From Trichoplax sp. H2 (Eukaryota; Placozoa; Uniplacotomia; Trichoplacea), in contig NOWV01000277.1 of NCBI GenBank assembly GCA_003344405.1, positions 1-64,000 of the forward strand: 64,000 nt of DNA. The letters run 5' to 3'. Each line of letters opens with the position of its first letter. The first letter of the stretch is position 1. Positions 57,801 to 64,000 of the stretch are shown here, piece after piece. The notes under the pieces were generated by a model. That model had not been told where the DNA came from. It was given only the letters and a program-made list of their open reading frames with translations, and did not search any database. Both the position numbers and the translations under genes were made by a program.

Positions 57801-58893
57801 ACTTTACTATGAGTAGGGCTTTCACACAATATTATAGACAACTACAACGGTGCAGCAATGGTAGTCATCTTTGATCCAATTCTGTCGGTTCGATGCGATG
57901 ATTTTAGTCAACTAGCTACTACATAACGTGGTAATTTGTCAATTGGTCGTTCTACTTTCGGTTAACGACTACTATAAAATGTAGTAAGCTGTCGTGTGGC
58001 AGGAACAATTTTGTACCCGACGATCGTGATTGATGAACAAGTAAAACTATTTAATTTTAGTTGTGACTGAAATTTCAATGCATCCAATCAATAATATGCG
58101 GTATCCTATCATCCCAACTATGAGCAGAATGTATCGAATATCCTATTGACAACGTTTCCATTTGATCATTTGATATACGCTTGGATATTAGCTTTCATTC
58201 TGTATTGAATAAATGAACGCAGTAGCAGAGCATCATCTTACCGAACGTCTTTGGATGCAATTTCCGTGGTTATTGCCTTCTTCCTAAAATGATGGCGATT
58301 ACCATTGACAAAATGTAACGATTTCCTAAGCCTCCGTATTCTTCTACTGCAGTATTGCCTAGATAAAGAGTAAGACATAACCATTATGAATATCCATTGG
58401 TTGTATCCTGGTCGTTGGTGATTATTAAGAACCCATTGAAAGTGGCCATTTTAACTGCCTAGCATAGGTTGCTGCAGTATGACGAATGTACCTGTATCGT
58501 TGGTAATCGCCATGGCGTAAACCGTGCTGATTTTGTGCATTTTTGATGACTAACAAAACTATATAGTATATTAAAAAAGAAAATATATTGGTTAGCAGTA
58601 TAATAAATGGACATGCAGTCAACAAAGTGTATCGGCAAGTCATGGAATCATTTCTGTGCCATGCCCTTTCCCTTTGCATTCGCTGACGCTATCATGAGTG
58701 AACAAGGCTGTCGACTAATTTTGCTGTCTATCGCTTGTTTCTTACTCTTTTACTCTTTTTTATTGAAGTAAAAAGAATGACTACTAAGTAAGCTATCCAT
58801 TTTTAAAGAAGATTAAGCACCTTCCAAAGGAACTTTAATGGCTTCATTGGCCAAATCGTCTTGGTGGGTCTCTTCCTTACCACCGACAGTCAT
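54876..58893 (-). CDS. SRP68: Signal recognition particle subunit SRP68, complete, 13 exons
   Basis: SRP68 binds 7S RNA and SRP72 in the cytosolic signal recognition particle. Exons in coding order: 58893-58821, 58558-58492, 58358-58242, 57755-57560, 57192-57110, 56843-56651, 56585-56343, 56260-56039, 55922-55792, 55703-55571, 55476-55410, 55271-55219, 55103-54876. This gives 601 residues (human 627). Exon 1 starts at MTVGGKEETHQDD and joins as VPLEVLLVIKNAQNQHG, matching human LSLEILQIIKESQQQHG. The RNA-binding TPR-like N-domain has QHGLRHGDYQRYR, CSRRIRRLRK, RAWSYAMELKQ and RKRFHLIRRMKKAV. The SRP72-binding C-terminus has NLVEFPPQFEPIPCKPLFFD. Every intron is GT-AG except that between 55792 and 55703, which would start GA. 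The gene is divergent from the RhoGAP gene. Confidence 0.94.
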
Positions 58894-58969
58894 GATGGAT
58901 GTCGCTTTCACGTTGAAACGGAATGGTTTGGTAGAAAGCGAGTTGTACTATACTGTCCTTACTGCGCAG

Positions 58970-59120
58970 TCGCTGGAGTACAGTACACTGTAAGAGGTGT
59001 ACTATACTGTACTGTAGACTATACACTGTGGGGTACAGTACTGTACAGTACAGTACAGTACAGTACAGTACAGGACAGGAGAGTAAAGTACTGTAGACTC
59101 CAGTGTAAAGTACTGTACAC
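58970..59120. repeat. GTAC-rich palindromic satellite array
   Basis: A long (ACAGT)n run with flanking (ACTGT) units, the same pentamer family as at 14.9-15.5 kb. It switches orientation at 'tacagtactgtacag' near 59036. Confidence 0.88.
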
Positions 59121-59524
59121 TGGACTCCTGTACAGATATTCGAACATGCGCATGCTCTAGCATTGAGATGACGATATCAGCACCAACTAGACTAACAGCT
59201 TTAGTATGAGGAAAAAAGAGTGTCCCAAAATGTGGACCCATTTTTCATACAAAGCCAAATAAAATGTGTCCAGACTTTCCGGACGCCCTGAGGCCTGAGG
59301 GTGTTTGGAAAGTCATTTGCCATTAGTAAGTCAAATACCACTCAATTCGCCAATGACTTTTGAAACAATTTTACTGTAATCTTATAGAGCCAAGCTTGAA
59401 TGATTATCTTGGGAGATATCCTTCTACGGGTATATATAGTGTTATAGAAATACTATACAGGAATTTCAACGGAATACAACTTTGATTTTGAACGAAGAGG
59501 AGACATCGAAAAGAATCGGATTCA

Positions 59525-59592
59525 GTACAGTATATTGTACAGTACAGTACAGTACTGTACACTGTACAGTGTACAGTATATTGTACTTGTAA
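59525..59592. repeat. GTAC-rich palindromic satellite, short array
   Basis: Pentamer runs 'gtacagtacagtacagtac', then the inverted phase and GTACA/TGTAC palindromes, ending 'gtatattgtac'. Confidence 0.85.
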
Positions 59593-59834
59593 AGTTCCCT
59601 CCATGTGCTTCTCTATCAAAACCCTTCCAATTCAACGTATCATGGTGCTGCCTACTTCAGTCTGTCAATGAACTGGAAATAGGCACAGCAGGTACGAGAG
59701 ATGTTGCTTACTCTGACCTGATTTGTAATAGTGATGTATAAAAATGAACTGTATAAATCAATACTCTACTGTATCTACCCCAACTTGGATGGTTTACCAA
59801 CTGCATGATCAGATTTGACAGTGATTTCTACAAA

Positions 59835-59932
59835 ACTGTACAGTACTGTACTGTACTGTACAGTACTATACTGTACAGTACAGTACAGTACAAAGCCGTA
59901 TAGTGTACACTGTACAGTAGTACTGTACTAGA
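59835..59932. repeat. GTAC-rich palindromic satellite, short array
   Basis: Alternating (ACTGT) and (ACAGT) pentamers directly in front of the minisatellite, to which similar runs also belong (for example 60088-60130). Confidence 0.85.
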
Positions 59933-59935
59933 GGA

Positions 59936-60850
59936 GCCAGAATGGACCTGAGACCCGTTCGAGCACCGTGACACTTTTGTACTGTACTGTACTATACTTT
60001 TGTACTGGAGAAGAAACGCGAACCTCTCCTTCTATCGCAGTCATGGACTTACGGACTACGGACCCTTGGTAGAGCCTCTGTACGGTAGCAGTACAGTACA
60101 GTACTGTACTGTACTGTACTGTACTGTACTAGAGAAGGCCGAACCTCTCTCTGCCTGGATCGCAGTCGTGGACTGATGGACGTACAGTACTAATGGACCT
60201 GAGACTCGTTCGAGCACCGTGACACTTTTGTACTGTACTGTACTGTACTGGAATGTGGAGAACAAACGCGAACCTTTCCTTCTCTTGCAGGCATGGACTT
60301 ACGGACTACGGACCCTCGGTAGAGCCTGTGCCCTGTGGTACCACTGTGCTGGAGAATGTGAACCTCTGCCTCGATCGCAGTCATGGACTGATGGACGTAA
60401 AGTACTCAAAGAGCTATAAAATATGGACCTGAGACCCGTTCGAGCACCTTGACACTTTTGTACTGTACTGTACTGGAATGGGGAGAACAAACGCGAACCT
60501 CTCCTTCTAGCGCAGTCATGGACTTACGGACTAACGGACCCTTGGTAGAGCCTGTGCCCTACTGTACAGTAATGTACTGGAATGGGGAGAACAAAGGCGA
60601 ACCTCTTCTTCTAGCGTAGTCACGGACTTACGGACTACGGACCCTGGGTAGAGCCTGTGCCCTACTGTAATGTACTGGAATGGGGAGAACAAAGGCGAAC
60701 CTCTTCTTCTAGCGCAGTCACGGACTTACGGACTACGGACCCTGGGTAGAGCCTGTGCTATCTATCACTTTACTGGAGAGGCGAACCTCTGCCGCGATCG
60801 CAGTCATGGACTTATGGACGACGGACCTTGGGCATAGGCTCTGCTACAGG
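59936..60850. repeat. Complex minisatellite with nested units
   Basis: A ~230-240-bp compound unit begins 'atggacctgagac(c/t)cgttcg' near 59941, 60193 and 60423. Within and after it a ~95-130-bp subunit recurs ('cgaacctct.cttct', 'cgcagtcatggacttacgg', 'ggaccct.ggtagagcctgtg') about eight times up to 60850. Embedded GTAC pentamer runs vary in length between copies. Confidence 0.9.
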
Positions 60851-61260
60851 CCTTCAGGGCAACGTCTAGTACTGAGTGTTCAACACCGACTTGTACACAA
60901 GGGGTCGATAAAAAAGGTCTCCCACTGCCCCACCCTACTCTCCTATACTGACAAATAGAGGACGCAGTCCTGTCCCAGCGTCGATCAAGGCAATACTGCA
61001 AGAAGTGAAGAATCTTGATCAACTCCCCATCATTAATTGAATGATCAATAATATCCACTTGCTACTTTGCAAAAGGGATATCACTCCTTTGACGACCTTC
61101 AATCAACGCTATTGCCGTCTAGGATTGACTCCAATCTCCACAGTCACTTTTTCATACCAGCTTAGTCTACAAATAGAGTTGACCGATTGTTACATATAGT
61201 ATTGGTAGTGCGCTTGTTGGAAGTGAAACACTCCCCACCCCCACGGTTTAGCCAAACACC

Positions 61261-63787
61261 ATGAAGAAACAGTTTATGAGAGCTAAACAAATTGCTAATC
61301 AAAGCATTGGAAGGTAAATGGATAGTGTAAGATAATCTTGAATACAGCTTTATTCATTGATCAGTGGTTATCGCCTAATGGTACGGCTGTATCATTTCAT
61401 GCAAAAGGAGAAGGAGGGATGGATCAACATGATACTACAAATTTGACCTTGTGTATCTTTTCTCATCTGTACTGTATCTTGACAACGATTGCTATGCACT
61501 CTCTTAATGGATTAAATGGTAGCATCCTTCCGTTACCGTAGTCATCAAATCGTTCAATATTCCTCTATTCATTCATTGATAGTCATAACCATCTCTATAC
61601 AGTTGTAGAAAAGAGATGCTCTCGCTTGATCAGTTTCCTTGCTTGCAACCACTAAACCATCAACAGCAACATGATGGTCAAGGGGATAATTCAATCGATC
61701 CAAACATCATGCCATGTACATTGTACAATTGGTGTAGCTTAGACACTATCTAAATATCTATACTTTGACCATCAACAGCAATATGATGGTCAAGGCGATA
61801 ATTCAATACATGATCATCGATCAATGGATCCAAACATCATGCCATGTACAATTTGTGTAGCTTAGACTTTATGTAAATATCGATACTTTGTAATGGTGTA
61901 AGTAAAGTAATATGCGTAATATTTATAGGTGCGATAGATGAAGTTTATATCAATTCAATTAGATACATTATCCCCATAATAATACAACTATTATTATAAT
62001 TGTGCATATTATTTCCTCTTAAGAGCCTAATTTGCTGTTAACAATACAACTGGCCAGTGATTGGAACTGGTTTTCTGATGGCTATACGAGAAATGCAGAT
62101 GCACATGATTCATGCATTCATAGCTCTTCGATACAAAGGCCAACGATCCCTTGAATAGTTCTTAATAATATTAACTTAATTTTCTGTTTAACTTAGAGCT
62201 ACAGTTCTGTTGCACTACTAATTTCTTTTATATCCAACATAGATATCAAATTTCACAATAATGCTATCATCTCATGTCTATAATAGTCTCACGATATTGT
62301 CTAATGAAATACGAGTACGTTCTTTGACATTAGTTTATCTATCTATCTATCTAATCTGAATGCCAATCAATCTATATTGCTAGTATTGTACGTATAATAG
62401 AGGTTATCAATTAATTATTTTTCATATAGCACTAGGCACTAATGATGCAATGCATGAGAAACTGACGTTAATCTGATGACTAGAGAAACTTTGTCCAAAG
62501 TTTTTGACTAAAATAACAATCATTTCTTATCTTATTAGGGCAGAGAAAACAGAAATCTCAGATAAACTTCAACAGGTTCGTATCAGGCACTTCTAAGAAG
62601 TTCCCGTATAAAAAAATTGTAGTAGTAGATAGTAGACAATGTACGCTTGAAGGACAGATTATAACTTACTGATAATTATCATTCAATGAACTACAGTAAA
62701 GCATTATCATACGAAGATGCGACATGTTTCAAAATATTATTCTAACGTTATGTAGTAATCTAGTCGACTCTACAAAATACAGGATTCAACTGACTGTTTT
62801 GTTTATCTGCTAACTAATTGAACCAAATTGCCTTTTCTTTATCCATTTTAATAAATATAAGATGTCATTTGTTTGAAAAATTATTATGACGTTAATAGAT
62901 TGAAAAGAAATCGGAAGCAGCTAAAAAGTCATTATCGACTGTAGTTAAGGTCTTCGTACCTTATATTAACGGTACCGGAGTTGATAAAGAGAAACGACTA
63001 GTAAGTAATGCTGATTACACAAATTATCTTCCATCAGGCTTAAGAGAATGTACTGTTATAATTTTACTATAAATAATAGGATCAATGTAATACTTATTTG
63101 CACAATCTTTTTCTGCCTGTCTATACAAAATTGTAGCGAAAGAATCATGCAAGTCATTTAGGTCAAAGTTTACAGGATTGCACTGCAAATCTTCCCAGCG
63201 ATAGCGTCCTAAAGTAAAAATCTGTCGTCTTAATAATCGCTTTAATTACCTTAATGAAATATACTCTATAGCTTTGAAAGTAGCTGATCAATAGCTGATA
63301 CTAAAGATATAAGTAGATCTAATAGTTAGTGTAAGTTAAAAGTAGCTATCAATATCTTCAGAGAATCTTCAATAATACTTATCAATATCAAGCAAGGATA
63401 TTAAATTAATGTTGGAGACTAAATTTTACTATACCTCTACAATGACATTTAAAGAGCTTCGTAAACTGTATTAAAATGCTAAAGTGAAGATTATTATTTT
63501 ATATGCTTGATTATAGCAATAGTTTGCTGTCTCAGTTGAATAGACCAGAAATTCTGTTACACTACAGTGTGGATATCATAAATAATCTATAATCTATGGC
63601 CATAATTTCATACCTGGTAATTTATTATAGACAATTCCGTAAGCCTAATAATCATTTTCGATCGATATATTGTAGGAGTGTTGTCATGGATTTAGGTACT
63701 GCTTTAAATGAAGTAGGAAAACTACAAGTGAATGCCGAAGCAAATATAGATGAAGATGTAGTCATTCCTATCAGTAACGTATTAGAG
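61261..63787 (+). CDS. BAR-domain RhoGAP of the ARHGAP17/RICH1 group, first 5 coding exons (3' end outside window)
   Basis: Exons: 61261-61313, 62539-62575, 62899-63000, 63137-63213, 63676-63787; the next exon lies beyond the window. The 127 residues match the start of the human ARHGAP17/ARHGAP44/SH3BP1 BAR domain: MKKQFMRAKQIANQSIGRAE, then KTEISDKLQQIEKK, NGTGVDKEKRL, LGQSLQDCTANLPSDS, and a helix containing NIDEDVVIPISNVLE. BAR domains dimerise and bind curved membrane. The GAP domain that would act on Rac/Cdc42 is off the window. The start is the ATG that aligns with the family methionine. GT-AG borders and phases 2, 0, 0, 2, 0 agree. The gene could be orthologous to all three human paralogues. 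Intron 1 is 1.2 kb and holds a tandem duplication. Confidence 0.88.
61655..61890. repeat. Tandem duplication inside intron 1 of the RhoGAP gene
   Basis: Two copies of ~110-120 bp (from about 61655 and 61767) share 'accatcaacagcaa.atgatg', 'gatccaaacatcatgccatg' and 'gtgtagcttagac', with small indels. Confidence 0.85.
62335..62356. repeat. Short (TATC)n microsatellite
   Basis: About five copies of atct/tatc in a row in intron 1 of the RhoGAP gene. Confidence 0.8.
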
Positions 63788-64000
63788 GTATAAAATCTTC
63801 ACTGATATAATACTTAGGGATAATGAAATATGCAAAAGTTTTATTTGATAAGTCACAGTTGTACACAATGAGTAATGGTATATATATATAGTAAATATCA
63901 TAGGCGTTACTATTCCATTCTAAAATGGAATCATACCATATTCACTGCATGAAGTTTCTAGTTACCTATGAAATGTGAGCAAGTGCACAATATAAGACAA

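Larger units (their letters stand above)
58894..61260. other. Divergent, repeat-filled interval between SRP68 and the RhoGAP gene
   Basis: Almost entirely satellite (GTAC arrays 58970-60130 and a minisatellite 59936-60850). ORFs here (58861, 59002, 59404, 59535, 60056-60490, 60755, 60804) come from repeat symmetry or the antisense of SRP68 exon 1. Unique sequence resumes at about 60900. Confidence 0.7.

Noticed and set aside
58813-58947. Apparent terminal exon (YNSLSTKPFRFNVKATSIM...PLEGA stop) of an unknown gene
   Set aside because: Its ATG-initiated part joins in phase to the next SRP68 exon and aligns with the human N-terminus, so it is SRP68 exon 1; the 'stop' lies in the intron.
58861-59160. 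Plus-strand ORF of 99 codons
   Set aside because: Antisense of SRP68 exon 1 followed by GTAC satellite.

Overview
The window is animal nuclear DNA. It is AT-rich, and its genes are split into many short exons by mostly short introns (about 65-350 bp) with GT-AG boundaries. I could reconstruct eight conserved genes exon by exon against the known animal families: NTAN1, COX11, ACO2, DRC3, ATPAF2, SRP68, an ARHGAP17-type RhoGAP, and a tandem pair of spinster-like MFS transporters. Gene density, small introns, a ciliary gene (DRC3), a large kinesin-light-chain-type TPR array and human-like gene neighbourhoods all fit a placozoan, most like Trichoplax adhaerens. The species assignment is an inference; no database was searched.

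Layout. 1-3531 (+) is the 3' end of a huge TPR-array gene. 6183-8750 (-) is NTAN1 (N-terminal asparagine amidase, 10 exons). 12194-13701 (-) is COX11 (5 exons), head to head with mitochondrial aconitase ACO2 at 15657-21958 (+, 31 exons). 23938-24657 (-) is an intronless orphan. 24.7-33.4 kb is gene-poor AT-rich DNA. DRC3 (33392-36134, +) and ATPAF2 (37463-39851, -) are convergent, as their orthologues are in human. 40.1-41.2 kb holds an assembly gap between two near-identical copies of one segment, one of which carries a 264-bp MITE-like insertion. 41954-44660 and 46966-49712 (both -) are tandem MFS paralogues with the same exon pattern. A decayed bacterial-type MoxR AAA+ ATPase lies near 52.85-53.26 kb (-). 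SRP68 occupies 54876-58893 (-, 13 exons). 58.9-60.9 kb is palindromic GTAC repeat plus a minisatellite. The first five coding exons of a BAR-RhoGAP gene begin at 61261 (+) and run off the window.

How the genes relate. These are housekeeping genes rather than an operon-like system. COX11 (copper insertion into cytochrome oxidase), ACO2 (TCA cycle) and ATPAF2 (F1-ATPase assembly) are all mitochondrial. SRP68 is part of the signal recognition particle. NTAN1 belongs to the Arg/N-degron pathway. DRC3 is part of the ciliary nexin-dynein regulatory complex.

Most unusual signals: the MoxR relic in an animal locus, a MITE present in one and absent from the other of two adjacent allele-like copies, a GA-AG intron in SRP68, the 31-exon aconitase with a GC-AG first intron, and preserved DRC3-ATPAF2 microsynteny. 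All exon coordinates come from reading the sequence by eye with splice phase checked across each junction; transcripts were not available.
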